From Effrenium voratum (lineage: Eukaryota; Sar; Dinophyceae; Suessiales; Symbiodiniaceae): a DNA stretch of 64,000 nt. The notes beneath the pieces are model-generated. The model was given only the letters and a program-made list of their open reading frames with translations. It did no database searches and had not been told where the DNA came from. Below, in pieces: positions 22,730 through 33,972 of this stretch. Positions within the stretch are counted from its first letter, which is position 1. Each line of letters starts with the position of its first letter. The translations under genes and the position numbers were made by a program. The stretch covers positions 597,001 through 661,000 of the forward strand of contig CAUJNA010002146.1 of NCBI GenBank assembly GCA_963377175.1, in the 5' to 3' direction.

Positions 22730-23041
22730 CGACGACTATGATGCTGATGACGAGGATGATGATGATTATGAGTATGAGGATGATGACGACGATTGAGGAT
22801 GATGAGGATGATGAGGATGATGAGGATGATGAGGATGAAGATGATGCAAATGATGCAGAAGATGATGATGAGGATGAGGATGAGGATGAGGATGAGGATG
22901 AATATTAAGATTACGATGACGATGATGATGATGATGAGGATGAGGATGAGGATGAGGATGAGGATGATGATAATGATGATGATGATGATGATGAGGATGA
23001 TGAGGATGATGAGGATAATGAGGACAATAACGAGGCTGATG

Positions 23042-23079
<38 letters not shown>

Positions 23080-23110
23080 CGATGATGACGATGATGATGA
23101 TGATGATGGT
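22495..23110. repeat. GAT trinucleotide field, 0.6 kb
   Basis: An unbroken (GAT)n of about 30 units at 22638-22729 is surrounded by 500 bp of interrupted GAT, GAC and GAG units. Six frames look like poly-Met, poly-Asp or poly-His proteins; these are artefacts. It lies about 240 bp upstream of e31. Confidence 0.9.
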
Positions 23111-23880
23111 GCTGAAGGCCAACATTTGGCTTACCGAGACTAGATGGATTGACGAGACATCCCACCAACAGTTTCCAACAAGCCATACTGTACGTTGCCT
23201 TCTCCCCTTTGCTTTATTCAGAAAGAAACCTATTTGGATGCTCCTGCTCCTGGGATGGATGAAATCCTGCGAGACTTCCAGGTTTTGATTCAAAGACTAC
23301 ACAGTTTTCGCCACTCTTCAGGCACCAATTCCTGGATGTTAAGTCTACCTTGCTCTGAACATGGGTTACCCGGCCCGCCTCCAAAAATCCGAACTTGCCA
23401 GCTTCGCAGCTACCCTATCTTGAGACAAACGACAAACCCTCTTGCCAAGGGCCGAACAGTTGCATGATGTATCCTCCAACTGCATGGTCGTTTTAGGCGC
23501 AACGTGAAAGCCGGCGAGCGCCGAAGACTTGGGAGTTTGTTGGACGCTAAGCAAATCTTGAGACGAGTGGGTGTCCGAATCTGTTGCAGCAATCCCACAT
23601 GCATGTGTGGTGTTGTTAGGGAAATCACTTGTAAAACCCCAACGTCTCTTGTGGCCCCAGTCTTGGATAAACGGCGCCTGGTCAAACTGAGCCCTGCCAG
23701 ACTTGTTTCATTTCTTACACTTGGAACACGACATGGAAGTTGGGGGTCCCCATTTTAACACGTCTTCTAATGATTCTAATATAGCTCAAACAAAAACTGA
23801 GGTGAGGAGTGAGGGGGCCCAATACATTGGGGCACTAAAGCACGCCCAAACATACCTCAAGCGGCAGACTTAGGCCCAGG

Positions 23881-24186
23881 CTATCTGTGAAAGACACGGC
23901 CTCCAGGTAGGGTCTGGGCAGGTTTCCTTGCGACAAAGGCTCCGGACAGCTCACGCCAGTGGGGTTCTCCGGGCCAAATGAGAATGGAGCCTTCTGGAAT
24001 CAATTGTCGGACCAACCAGGCTCCGTTTTGACCCAGGCAGTCGCGAACCTTGAAACCAGCAATTCGAGTCCGCAAATCGGATTGGGAGATCCCATGTTTT
24101 TCGATGCGCCCTGGGAAACGCACCGGGTGCGCTCCCACAACCACGCTCGGGTTGGCCGAAGCTTTACTCCAACATGTTCAAAAAAT
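23881..24186 (-). pseudogene. Coding-like block in an intron, unrecognised
   Basis: The minus strand is open for about 100 codons and reads like protein, for example RIEKHGISQSDLRTRIAGFK, DCLGQNGAWLVRQLIPEGSI and LIWPGEPHWRELSGAFVARK. Codon ends are only mildly G/C-rich, unlike the exons. It lies between e30 and e31, which already join in phase, so it is not part of that gene. It could be a relic, a nested gene piece or a transposon fragment. Confidence 0.45.
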
Positions 24187-24918
24187 ATTCAGCTGGCGCA
24201 AAACATGAGTAGCAAACCAGGGTCCCTCAACCAACACATGCGTTCCTTTCGGGTGCTACATACGCATGATTGCCTTTTTGGCCCAAGCTGGAACCCGTCC
24301 ATTGGAACCCACTTAGGGTTCGATCCCTGAATGGTGCTTCCCGCACATTGACTTTCCTGGTGTTAGCTTTCCTGAAAAAAGGACATGGGACCCATGCACC
24401 ACTTCCAACTTGCTTGGACCTCTTAAAGTGGACATTTTGCTTCACTGGAATCTAAGTTTAAAAACTTTCGATTTGTCGAAATCCAGGCCCGAGCGAAGAC
24501 CGCTCTTTCCACCGCACTTCCGCCCAGTGGCTTGGCCAAAACACGTCTTCCCAAAAAGAAAAGCATGTATGAACTCCCTCTCAAGTCCAAACATTTTGAA
24601 CATCCTAGAGTCTCCATTGCCCGGAAGAAGGGGGTAACCCCATGTTTAAAGGGTCATGGAGACTCTAGGCTCCCCAAAAAAAACAAATCCGAACTGAACT
24701 CGAGTGAGCCAGCGAGGTCGGCGCACGTGCCATGAGTTTGAGTGATGAAAGCCTGGTTGTGCCCTGTGCTTCCGGCTGCAGGTAACCAGGCACAACCCTT
24801 CACGTGATGCATATACTTTCAAATTCCCCCCATGTTCAGCCCTTCCCGCAAACGCCGGCTGTTTTGTTTCCCCAAAAGGGTTGGTGCGGTGCCCTCAGAC
24901 GATTGGTTTCGGGCTTAC

Positions 24919-25028
24919 ACGCCGAGCGTCGAGTGTAGATCTCCGGCTGGAAGACCCGCAGCGCGGGGAAGCGCGTCAAGCCCAGGCCATCTTGGCCCCC
25001 CCGGTTCAGCTGCACCCAGGACATCGAC
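24919..25028 (-). CDS. e30: G-G-Q-x-x-x-L-G-L-x-R-F-P segment
   Basis: One hundred and ten bases with acceptor GTGCGTCAG and a textbook donor, GTAAGC. The frame reads MSWVQLNRGGQDGLGLTRFP then ALRVFQPEIYTRRSA, with most codons G/C-ending. It corresponds to the V-E-F-x-x-x-G-Q-x-x-x-L-G-R-Y-P stretch of the family, with the usual H-F-H replaced. It ends in phase 1, which e31 completes to Cys. Three copies of GCTGATTC precede it on the plus strand. Confidence 0.9.
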
Positions 25029-25555
25029 CTGACGCACGCTGACGCGCTGATTCGCTGATTCGCTGATTCGCGAAGCCGAAGCCGCGTTGCTCGTGGCCAC
25101 TTTGAGCCAAACACGTGGGTGCAAGCCTCAAACCAGAGGTGCATCCCTGAAACAACCAAGTCCTTAGTCAGGTATAGGGGGCATCCCGGTACGCTGGGAT
25201 TCAGATACCACCATCAAAACAAGCGAGGTTCAGATAACCACCCTTTTTGACCTAACAAGCTTCATCCAAATTGGGTCAACCTTTCTGTTGGGGGTTGAAC
25301 CCTGGGGAAATGCTAAACTCAGACTATTCCGGAGGGCGCTGCTAGTCAGAGGAACCCGCTAAAAAAAATAATTGTCTTACTAAAGATGGAGCCACCCCTG
25401 ATTACTACTGTCCTCCGGATTCATCCGGAGTCAACATGACTTTGCGAACACCTGCCGAGGGTGACAAAATGCCTCTCGCAGCGGCTTCAATTTGCTTTTC
25501 AAACTGATGTGCTGCAAGGACTAGGTGCTTTGACTAGTTCCTGCTCCATTGCAAA

Positions 25556-26578
25556 CTACGGTACACGCAGCGAGGTTCCCACGAGTGTTTGACTTTCTTC
25601 AAGACTTGAAAGAGCCGCGCGCTCTTTCAAACACGAGAAGACCATCGCAGTTCCGCCCAGGAGCGTAATGATGAAACCCAACACAACCCACATAATGAAA
25701 TACCATTGCATACCTCCAACTGCATCTTTCAAGGAAGACGGCATCACCAGTGCCACCGCGCACGTCCCCAAGTCAGAGCCAGGCAGGTGAGACTGGTGGG
25801 TGCGGACCCAGCACTGCTTGGAAGCCACGGTGCCCCAGCTCTGGGCCAAATTGCCGCTTTGCACGGCGTCTGTGTCTATCCCCGCCACAGGTACCCCGTA
25901 CTCATAGGCGCAGGCGAGCTGTTGCCCCACCTCAGACTCCACCGCCACCAGCGCCCAGGGCTCGTACGCCACCCGGCGTCGTCGACTCAAAGCCTCCAGG
26001 CCGAGTCGCCGCGGAGCGCGCGACAGGCGCCGGGCCGAAGCAAAGGCGGCAGCGGCGGATTTGGCACAGCGCTCTTTCTGCAAGGAACTCTGACCATAGG
26101 GCTGCATGACCCGCTGGACATCCGTGGGCATGCACCAGCAATGTTTTGCTGTTCCAGGTGCAGGGTCGACAAACGGCTGACCAAGCTGATCCGTGCCACA
26201 CCGCCAGGATCCGTTGGAAGATACCTTGTACGTCTGAGAAACTGAGGGTATTGCATATGTTGAGCCATCGAATAGCTCTGTTGCATAGGTGATCTCTCCG
26301 CGGCAGCTGCAGAGCTCTTGTTCTCCCGCACACCAAAAGATCCCTGGGCACGTCGACGGCATGATGGTTGGCTGCACGCCGCTGGTGCAGACTTGCTGAT
26401 CACCCGAGCAGCTGACGCCTGCTGCTAAGACCTGGCAGCTGGTAGCTCTCCAGGCCTCCGGCGCACCCCAAGCCTCGGCTTGCTTCTTGCTGCAGCTGGA
26501 AGCGTACAAGGAATGCAGAGCCAGGCAGGTGACCAGGGCGGCGCCACATGTCAAGCTTCCCGGAAAACTCCATTTCAT
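25556..26578 (-). CDS. Nested intronless gene: Cys-rich single-pass membrane protein, 340 aa
   Basis: An unbroken frame lies wholly within the intron between e29 and e30, on the same strand. The first ATG is at 26578; the frame opens a little earlier with a TTG, behind an in-frame TGA at about 26623. Residues 5-25 are hydrophobic (signal peptide or anchor). Residues 29-171 hold about 13 Cys, including CSCRGEITY (90-98) and FVDPAPGTAKHCWC (136-149), and an N-glycosylation site NGS (122). Residues 184-202 are Arg-rich. Residues 291-316 form a strong membrane helix (MWVVLGFIITLLGG), followed by a 24-residue tail. It is probably a type I surface protein with a secreted Cys-rich face. A C-x-C-x-G...D-P-x-x-G-x-x-K-x-C-x-C pattern recurs, as I recall, in predicted dinoflagellate proteins. 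No function is recognised. Lack of introns beside a gene this broken up suggests a retrocopy or an independent gene. Confidence 0.85.
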   Translation of the reverse strand: MKWSFPGSLTCGAALVTCLALHSLYASSCSKKQAEAWGAPEAWRATSCQVLAAGVSCSGDQQVCTSGVQPTIMPSTCPGIFWCAGEQELCSCRGEITYATELFDGSTYAIPSVSQTYKVSSNGSWRCGTDQLGQPFVDPAPGTAKHCWCMPTDVQRVMQPYGQSSLQKERCAKSAAAAFASARRLSRAPRRLGLEALSRRRRVAYEPWALVAVESEVGQQLACAYEYGVPVAGIDTDAVQSGNLAQSWGTVASKQCWVRTHQSHLPGSDLGTCAVALVMPSSLKDAVGGMQWYFIMWVVLGFIITLLGGTAMVFSCLKERAALSSLEESQTLVGTSLRVP

Positions 26579-27502
26579 ACTGTCCAAGCCGCATTCGGTG
26601 TCAGGAACCGCTGGGCCGCAAGGGTCGCATCAACACAGCTTCAGCATGCAAACGCCAAACCCGCCTGTGCTCTTCGCACTTCTGGGCAATGCTCGGCTTG
26701 TGGCACTCAGTCATGTTGTTCTTTAGTCAAACTTGATTCGGAATCCTGCCATACATGCTTCACAAGCTGCACTGCAATTGGTTGATAGAAGACTCTTTCA
26801 GTACTGGCTTAGACACTGGTACGACAAAGGATGGTGCGGGTTCCAGTCTCGATCATGCGGCGTCATGCGTGGCAAGCACGCATCAATTATGCACTCAAAG
26901 CGGCATCCATTCTGGGGCAACCAAATCCTCGCAATGGAGGTCCCTTGCCTCTGCAAAAAAGTTCAACATCTATCCCCCTTCTTGCAATACCCTCTTTTCG
27001 TTTGGGTATCTGTTCAAAACCCGTTTCCTGGCTACCTCCTTCTTTAGTAAGGGGACGACATATCATCTTCTATGGTATGGCCAAAAAGGGCAGGCTCAAT
27101 GAAATACAAGTTGAATCTTGAGTCCGCCATTAGGTTGGATCCCACACCCCCAGTGGCTATTGGGGAATAAAAGGGCACGCGCATTGATTTTTGTTGGGTG
27201 GGGGGGGAGCGGTCGTTAAAACAAAAACAATAAAGAGGATTTGCACCCCACCCATTGCACCCATTGCCCGTGAAAAGAATGGCAAGAATCCAACTTGGAT
27301 GATGACACTCCTGATCAATTGAGCTGCAAGGGAACCCCCTCCCCCCGCGCTCCCCCCACCCCCCCAAAAAACAACAACACCAAAAAAACAAAACTCTCCT
27401 CCCTTGCCCCTCCCCCCCTCAAAAAAAACAAACAAACACATATTGGAAACAACAAAAACGCAGAGGCAGCACCCGGTTTGGGTGTCCGTGCTTGGACGAA
27501 AC

Positions 27503-27638
27503 TTTTCCCATTTTTTGTTTCAAAGTCTGCGAGTCCGAGGCACAGGAAAGAGGCGCCGGAGACCACCATGTGCTGGCCGAACCACTCCCCGCCGTGCCCC
27601 GCGATGGGCACCCCCCGCTCCGCGTCCGGGAACCGCTC
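27503..27638 (-). CDS. e29: F-G-x-H-M-V-V segment
   Basis: The acceptor is GATCCGAG. The frame reads GVPIAGHGGEWFGQHMVVSG then ASFLCLGLADF. The family has G-G-H-x-M-x-x followed by a V-E-F-x-x-x-G-Q strand; the first part is here and the second starts e30. The drawn 3-prime edge (GTTTCG) does not fit the phase of e30, so the true end may be nearer CLG. The next intron holds the nested gene. Confidence 0.85.
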
Positions 27639-28919
27639 CTCGGATCGGCCGCTGGGTCGGTTTTCGAGGGGTATGTTCTTTTTTCCCCCTGACCTGTCCA
27701 AGGTCTCTTTTTTTGATCTGGTTGCAGCTGGGGTCTTTGTTTGACCTGGTTCAAGGTTTTCGAGTCGCTCGTTCGTCGCGAAGCACTGGATCCCACGCAA
27801 CCGCCCCCCGCTCACAAGACTCGGGTTTTGGAACCCAAACACGGGTTCTCCATACGGGTAGGGGTAGGAGTGCTGGCTCAAGGCTTGCCGCTCGTCTCCA
27901 AAACAGGTTGTTGGGGCGAGTTTGGTCAGGAACACGAGACTTGGCTCTTGAGAAAGAACTATTTACCTTATAAGGTCAAATGGTTGTTTGGATTCCGTGC
28001 TTGGCAAACTACGAGTTTCAGAGCTTGTGTTACAACCCCCACAGCATGTGAGATAGACAATGGGTGTTTAAGCATGTTTAATCTCTCCTCCGGACATATG
28101 TTATTATTGTATGGTAAGTATGCGACAGGGTCGGGACATCTGTGCTTTTTGTATGCACCCCTTTGCGCATGGGCCTGGGTTTTACTTTTTGCTTGGGTCT
28201 TTGTGTTAGGAAATCTTGGCTGCGCACGATGCGTGGATACCTCCTTTCACCTGTTTGAGTCGATTGACAAATCATCTTCTCAGACGCTCATGGACATTCA
28301 AGGCGTCGACCCCCTTTGGGGGCAAACTCGAACAGCTGTTTAATTGGAACCTCGGGGGATATTGTCCTTAGGTGTTCGACCTGATCCGCCCTGCAGGAGG
28401 TTGCACAGACCTGAGAGACCCAATAGGGGAAGGGGGGAAGCTGAAGGATATTGTTGTGTTCTTGGGTGGGGAGCACTTCCATGGTTGGTGAAAGGGTATG
28501 AGTCCATACAGTATGAGCTATTCGATGGTTTGGGTTTGGAATGTGCTTGTTTTGATGTGTAGGGAAGGAGTTCCATTCAACAGTAATGGGCCCAAAGGAG
28601 TGAAGAATGATTCGCGAAAAAGAAACGGCTTTGGCGACCAAAAGCATCCCTTGTAAATCTGTTTTCCGTATCTGGCTTCGGGCTTTGGATGGATTCAAGT
28701 CGGGGACCTGTACCCTAGGGTTCACGTATCAGCACCACTGCGTACCGCCGAGTTTCACAAGGCCGTTCTGAACCCGAGAATGTCAATGGGGGTTGGGGAA
28801 CCCACACCCCTTGTTTGTGTGACATGTGGGCCTCACTAATTAAAAAAAAACCTAATCCTACCAACACACATGTGTATATATGTATATATGGCACCGTGTC
28901 CCGTGTTCCCCCCCCGGCA

Positions 28920-28945
28920 TGGTCCACCATATATATATATATGTT
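28920..28945. repeat. (TA)n tract
   Basis: Short TATATA run after another ATGTATATATGTATATATGG at 28.87 kb. Confidence 0.7.
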
Positions 28946-29041
28946 TATGTGTATATGTTCCCTAGCAAACCAGTGTTTTTCTTCAAACCATATTTATCTT
29001 AACCAACAAACCAGCAGAGTCTCCTAACAAACCACCTAAAC

Positions 29042-29167
29042 AAATCCGCCGGGAGCGGAGTACCCCCTCGGATCCCCAAAAATCGCCCCCGCCGTCGCAC
29101 TCCGAGGCGCGGCCCCTGTGAAGGCCTCCTCCGTGGTGACTAAGATGCTGCGGCTCAGCAGCGCCAC
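29042..29167 (-). CDS. e28: V-x-L-L-S-R-x-I segment, start of the beta-helix
   Basis: One hundred and twenty-six bases (42 codons), phase 0 at both ends, acceptor AAACCGAAG and donor GTTTAG. The frame reads VALLSRSILVTTEEAFTGAA and later FGDPRGYSAPGGF. V-x-L-L-S-R-N-I is highly conserved in the family. An earlier donor (GTACTC) would break the phase. Confidence 0.88.
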
Positions 29168-29553
29168 CTTCGGTTTTTGGATCTTCCAAAATGTTTGCCG
29201 TGAAAATGTCCCCTATCGATTGGGGGGTACCCTGAACACTTTGGTTTGTTTTCTCTCTCTTTTTTGTGGGGGGGGGGGGGGACCGGGTCCTTTGCAATCT
29301 ACTTGGGGTCGGATTTGTTTGCCTACTTGGAAAAAGAGGGGGGCGTGATTTAAAGGCTACCCTTAGGTTGGGAAACTAAAGTTGCAAAATACCCATGTGG
29401 GTTCCCTCAAACAACCACTTTGATGCTCAACCAACGTCTATCAGGCAAGCACTAGGTAAGCATGGATCTAAGATGATTTCCTCTGTGGGTCTTCTCTTTT
29501 TCAAGGTACCCTGTTTGGCTTGGGTCTAACCGTCAGGGTCTCGATTTTTTGAA

Positions 29554-29570
29554 GGGTCGCTATGCGACCC
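29554..29570. other. Perfect hairpin GGGTCGC-TAT-GCGACCC
   Basis: A 7-bp stem and 3-base loop with the same GGTCG/CGACC arms as the hairpins at 17.67-17.8 kb. Confidence 0.6.
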
Positions 29571-30006
29571 CAAAGAGTCCAGAACACTCGCAGGGAATGC
29601 CAGTCTCAACCTGCATTTACTCTAAGCTATCCAAATAATTGACTCACTTCCTTGGATTGGCCAACCAAGTCCTTATCTTGGTTGTTCTCCAATCTCCAAA
29701 CTCCAAAAGTGTCTAAACTTGGCCCACAACTGGGGCCAGAATAAAGCATGTTCTGACCCTGTTTCATTTATGCGTTCACCCCAAAATATGAATCTGTTTT
29801 GGAGGAGACCCTGATATGTTTTATGGTTTTTTAAATGCATATTTCAAAGTGCTAGATTCCATTTAAAACCAGGGGAAAATAAAGAGGACGTCCCAGTAAA
29901 AAAATCAGGTCAACTCCATCCACCAACTGGACTTCCAATGAGTTGTATTCGTTGCAGCAATTGGAAGCCGCCAGTAAAGTCCAACTCAACGGATCGAGCG
30001 AGTTAC

Positions 30007-30060
30007 TCCCCGCCGCGCCTTGGAGTGGATGTTCAGCGTGCCGCTGGAGTCCTCAAATGC
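30007..30060 (-). CDS. e27: small linker exon
   Basis: Fifty-four bases (AFEDSSGTLNIHSKARRG), phase 0 at both ends, acceptor TTCGGCAG and donor GTAACT. It runs straight into VALLSRSIL of e28. The joined KARRGVALLSR corresponds to the R-A-E-V-x-L-L-S-R segment of the family, a strong check on the splicing. Confidence 0.88.
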
Positions 30061-30813
30061 CTGCCGAACGCCCGCGCCCGCCGAACGCCGAACGCCCGAG
30101 AGGTGGGGCAAGCATTGAAGGTGCCACCGGATTTTGGGGAGGGACCACGAGGAAACGACAAAAAAAAGGCCATGCATTTGACTCATGTGGGTATGAATCA
30201 AGCTTGAATTCGGGACCCTTTGGTGGACATCATTTGGGGATGTATGTCCACCAACCGCTTTGCAGGGGGTCCTCCATTAAAATTGATAGCCATAGGGTGA
30301 TGGGTCAGCAGATAAAGCACCAGGATATGGACCGCAGGTTTTGATCCTTTTTTTTGACCCATACCCATATGGAGAACCCGGGTCGGAGCCATCTTTTTCT
30401 GTGATTGGCAAACATCCGGTCGCTGGATTTCCTTTGCAACATGCGCTCAAAGACCGAAGCCATTCGCTCATGCTCGGGGAACAACAGGTGAACCTGGGTT
30501 CTCGGTAAGACATCAACAACGGACAACAGAAGAGTTGGTCCAATCGGGTACGCCCCCAATTTGTTGTGACAAGATAGAGGCTATTGGGTAGGCTCCCCCC
30601 CCAAGTCCTCTCCAAATGAACCGCTCATTCACTATCTCAGGGGTGTCTCAAAATAGGAAGCGGCACCCCCAATATGCTGAGGGTTCTTGTTGGTTTCCCT
30701 GTAAACCAACCTGAAACTGGCCCCAACCCTGAATTGGGGATTTGGATTGAAATCAAATGGGGAAGGTAGCCACGTCCAAGCCCCCAAACCAAACCAAGGA
30801 GGGGGAAGCTGGC

Positions 30814-30871
30814 CACTGGGCTGTCCTTGCCAACCCTCCAAAGGGAGGGCTGTCCTTGCCAACCCTCCAAT
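30814..30871. repeat. 29-bp tandem duplication
   Basis: GCTGTCCTTGCCAACCCTCC followed by AAAGGGAGG or AATGGG, two copies. Confidence 0.8.
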
Positions 30872-31174
30872 GGGTAGCCGCTGAGAAAACACACATGCCA
30901 AAAAAACAAATCGATCGGACCAGTTGTTCGTTGAGGCTGCGCTTCTTGAGATTGAACAGGGAAAATGAAGGACCGCCAGCGGCACCCGAAACACTCAAGA
31001 ACAAAGGCTTCCCTTTGACTACGTGCAAAAAACATGTTTTTCCTTCCAACCAAAACCTGGCGGTTGGGGTTCCCCTAAAATCCCTAGAAGACACGCCCAG
31101 TACCTCCTTCCGCCTCGAACTCGAATTCGCGCCGCGCGAGTCGTCGGCTTCGAATCCGACGAATTCATCCGCGC

Positions 31175-31279
31175 CTTGCCCGCGAAGTGGCGATGGTGCA
31201 GGGGCCGGTCCAGCACGATCTCCGTGCTGGGCGGGTAGAAGACGATGCTCACGATGAAGCGCCGTTCCGTGAAGGTGCC
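31175..31279 (-). CDS. e26: D-x-P-L-x-H-x-H segment after G8
   Basis: About 105 bases, acceptor TCGCTCAG. The frame reads GTFTERRFIVSIVFYPPSTE then IVLDRPLHHRHFAGK. The family has a segment of the form I-x-L-x-x-P-L-x-x-x-H here. The donor may be GC-type (GCGCGG, phase 0) or a GCAAGG five bases earlier. A family H repeat lies 35 bp upstream. Confidence 0.9.
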
Positions 31280-31313
31280 CTGAGCGAGAGGACTTCGAGC
31301 CCAAGACATGGCT

Positions 31314-31425
31314 AATGAGCCCTCCAATGCAGACTTCTGGGCCCTCCAGTGGAGAACCCCGACCAATTCCTTAGGGGCTCTTGGAAACAGTCCCAGCTTG
31401 GAGGGCCCAAAATCAATGGGAACCA
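31314..31425 (+). repeat. Family H dispersed repeat
   Basis: Holds CCTCCAATGCAGACTTCTGG, GTGGAGAACCCCGACCAATT and TTGGAGGGCCCAAAATCAAT. It lies 35 bp upstream of e26. Confidence 0.75.
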
Positions 31426-31429
31426 TTCT

Positions 31430-32720
31430 TACATTTCCCAAGACACCATTGCAAACAAAAAAAGTGATCATGCGAAAAATATTGAACAAGTATTTGAACC
31501 ACAGAAAGCCGGTTGTTGTGTTCCAAAAGGAGCCCTTCTCTCGGGGGTCATGTTATTTACTCGAGTGGCCAAATGCATGCGCTTGTTTTTCAAGATACGT
31601 GTAATGCAGAGGTGCACTCCCTCCCTCTTGCCGAAGGAGCTGAACAAAAGGCGTGGCTTCACCAGCCCAAAAAGAGGGAGGGGGGGCGGGGCGTTGTGGG
31701 CCCAAAACAATCAAGGGTACCAAGAAGTCGTCCATCCACAGTATGTCCAGTGATAAATCCCCTTCTAAATTGACCAAGTAAAATCATGATAACAATAACA
31801 ATGGATAAACACAAAACACGTGTTAACAGCTAACAAATGGATGAACAATCATCTGGGATGGGTGGACACCCCGAAGAAACAGAGGAAATGAACAATAATA
31901 AAAACAGGTGAAGCAAATGGCTGAAAATTCATGGGGGATAGGCGGGCATCATGTCTATGGGGATGTATGTTCACCAACAGTTTTGGTGGGTGTTCCAATC
32001 CTAACCGTGTGAGCACAAGTCAAAGCTTTCTGCAAACACCCACTTAAATGAAACAGATTCGACTAACAATAGAACTAGGCCAAGAACAGTGAAGATCAGG
32101 GTTTGTCCTTTTGAGGTATCTGTTTTGTGTTAGCGGAAAACCGTTCACTTTTCGACAAATGCAAAAATGTGTGTGTGTGTTATTTTTTGTTTCTCATAGG
32201 GAATTACACAAAGTACCTATTTGGGAATTGAACACAAGCGCCTTCCCGAAGAAAAAAATGGGGTAGTCTGAAGTCTGAACTGTAATGCAGATTGATCAAC
32301 AAATCAGGATTATGTTGACGATATGAAAAAACAAGTGGGCTTGGCTCAACTCAAGAAATCAGGGCTCCGCAGATTCACAAGTTCCATAGATCAAGCAACC
32401 AGATCAAGTGCCTATTTCTCAAGGAGAAAGCTTTCACGTGTTCACTCTCTTGGTCCACAAAGGGCTACACAGACTGACACTGTTCCACATTTTGTCCACC
32501 CTATATCGAAAGCCCTCCGTTGGACACCCCGGAGGTGTTTAGGGGTCTCGAAACCTGGCTGTTTGAGGGCCTTAAATGAATCGGGAGCCTCTGGGTGTGC
32601 ATTTTTTACCATCTAGAAAAGCTAAAACAAAAAAGAAGTAAAATGGCTAAATCCATCTATACTGGGTTTACAAGTCTATGTTGGCTTAGACATCCAATTT
32701 ACTCTATACAGGACACTTCC
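31430..32720. other. Intronic stretch between e25 and e26
   Basis: AT-richer unique-looking sequence; GGATGTATGTTCACCAACAG at 31.96 kb echoes GGATGTATGTCCACCAACCG at 30.24 kb. Nothing else is supported. Confidence 0.5.
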
Positions 32721-32733
32721 GAAGCTCGGCAAC

Positions 32734-32826
32734 TTGCATCTTCCAAGTCTCGTTGAGGCTGGGATACTCGTTGGTGGTCAGGGCGATCTCCGAGCCCACG
32801 GGCCAGTCACCCACATCTTCGCGTAC
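32734..32826 (-). CDS. e25: end of G8, W-P-V-G-S-E-I-A-L-T-T motif
   Basis: Ninety-three bases (31 codons), phase 0 at both ends, acceptor CTGGCTGAG and donor GTTGCC, the same donor hexamer as e24. The frame reads VREDVGDWPVGSEIALTTNE then YPSLNETWKMQ. D-W-x-V-G-D/S-x-I-x-x-x-T-T is the classic segment that follows the G8 sheet in CEMIP, TMEM2 and PKHD1L1. A family B element lies 72 bp upstream. Confidence 0.92.
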
Positions 32827-32898
32827 CTCAGCCAGGGGTTGCTTCCCCCAGGTTCCACTAACGCGTCTTAGCTTGGCCCGACTCTGCTCAGATTCTTC

Positions 32899-33021
32899 CA
32901 GGGGTTGATTCCGATTCCATTCTTTTCAACCATCCTTCTTTTCTCAGAAACCGGCTGCTTCCCCTGGGGTTCTGATGGTCTGGAAAGAAGCATCCCTGGA
33001 AAGAATGGGGAAGTGTCCCCT
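32899..33021. mobile_element. Family B element, copy 2
   Basis: It starts CAGGGGTTGATTCCGATTCC and ends GAAAGAATGGGGAAGTGTCC followed by CCT. No target duplication is clear. It lies 72 bp upstream of e25. Confidence 0.7.
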
Positions 33022-33972
33022 AGAAAGACCCACCTTCTCGGATTTTGGAGTGGGTACCCGGCACCTGTAACCCTGGCTCTTTGATTTTGAGCCACGCCCA
33101 CTTTTTGGTGGGCTTAAAGGGAAACCAAACGGAAGGAAGTGAGTTAGTGAAGCCATTCAACACAAGGAAATAGGAATTAGTGCCACTAAATTGGGACTTC
33201 CTCCCAGATCCCAAGCCCGACTCTTTCTTTTATGGTTGCTGTTCTGCATGCTCCAAAAAGCAGCCGGCGAGTGCTGACAAAATCAAAGATCTCTCTAAAG
33301 CCCACATGGAAATGAACTCGGAACTCGCCCCCCGGCCCCCGAAACAACAATAAAAACACCACCGCACACCGCACACCGCACACCACCCACTTTTTGGCGG
33401 TGTGTCGGGGACCCTGAAATCTGGGGCCCCTGGCACGAATCATCTCATCTCCTAGCCGCGGCTGGCAATGCAGAAGGAAAACCCACGAGAGAAACCAACT
33501 CAAAACCTACCAAACAATCCGACAACCTCGAACATACCCGAACCCCCCCTGAAACTCAACCCTCCTCCCCTGAAACACCAAATGTGAATCCCTATCTAAA
33601 TCTGAGTGAATTAACAATTCACCAACCCATTGTTTCGGGGAACCTACTATGAAAGGCACCCTCTTGTGCCCAAACCGCCAAAACTGGTACGAACCCGAGG
33701 AAAGGTGAAAGCTCCTGTCACCTGAAGATTTGGCCTCGCAACTCAGAATGGACGCCTTCTTTACAAGGCCCACGACTGCCTTTCAAAAAGGAGGCCCTCT
33801 GGGGTGTCCCTGGCTTCCTGGTGCTCCTCAGGAAGTGAGGGAATGAAGCTGGCGATTTCCTTAAAGGAAACCAAATCAGAAATGGATGGTTTATTTCGGC
33901 ACTCCATTTCTCATTCCCTGAGCACCAGAAAATTGATTTTCCACCGAATTGACCGACCCCATGAAAGGCAAC

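Noticed and set aside
22633..23293. Poly-Met, Asp-rich and His-rich frames
   Set aside because: They are six-frame readings of the GAT repeat field.
26579..26587. TTG start for the nested gene
   Set aside because: The first ATG three codons later is the ordinary eukaryotic start.
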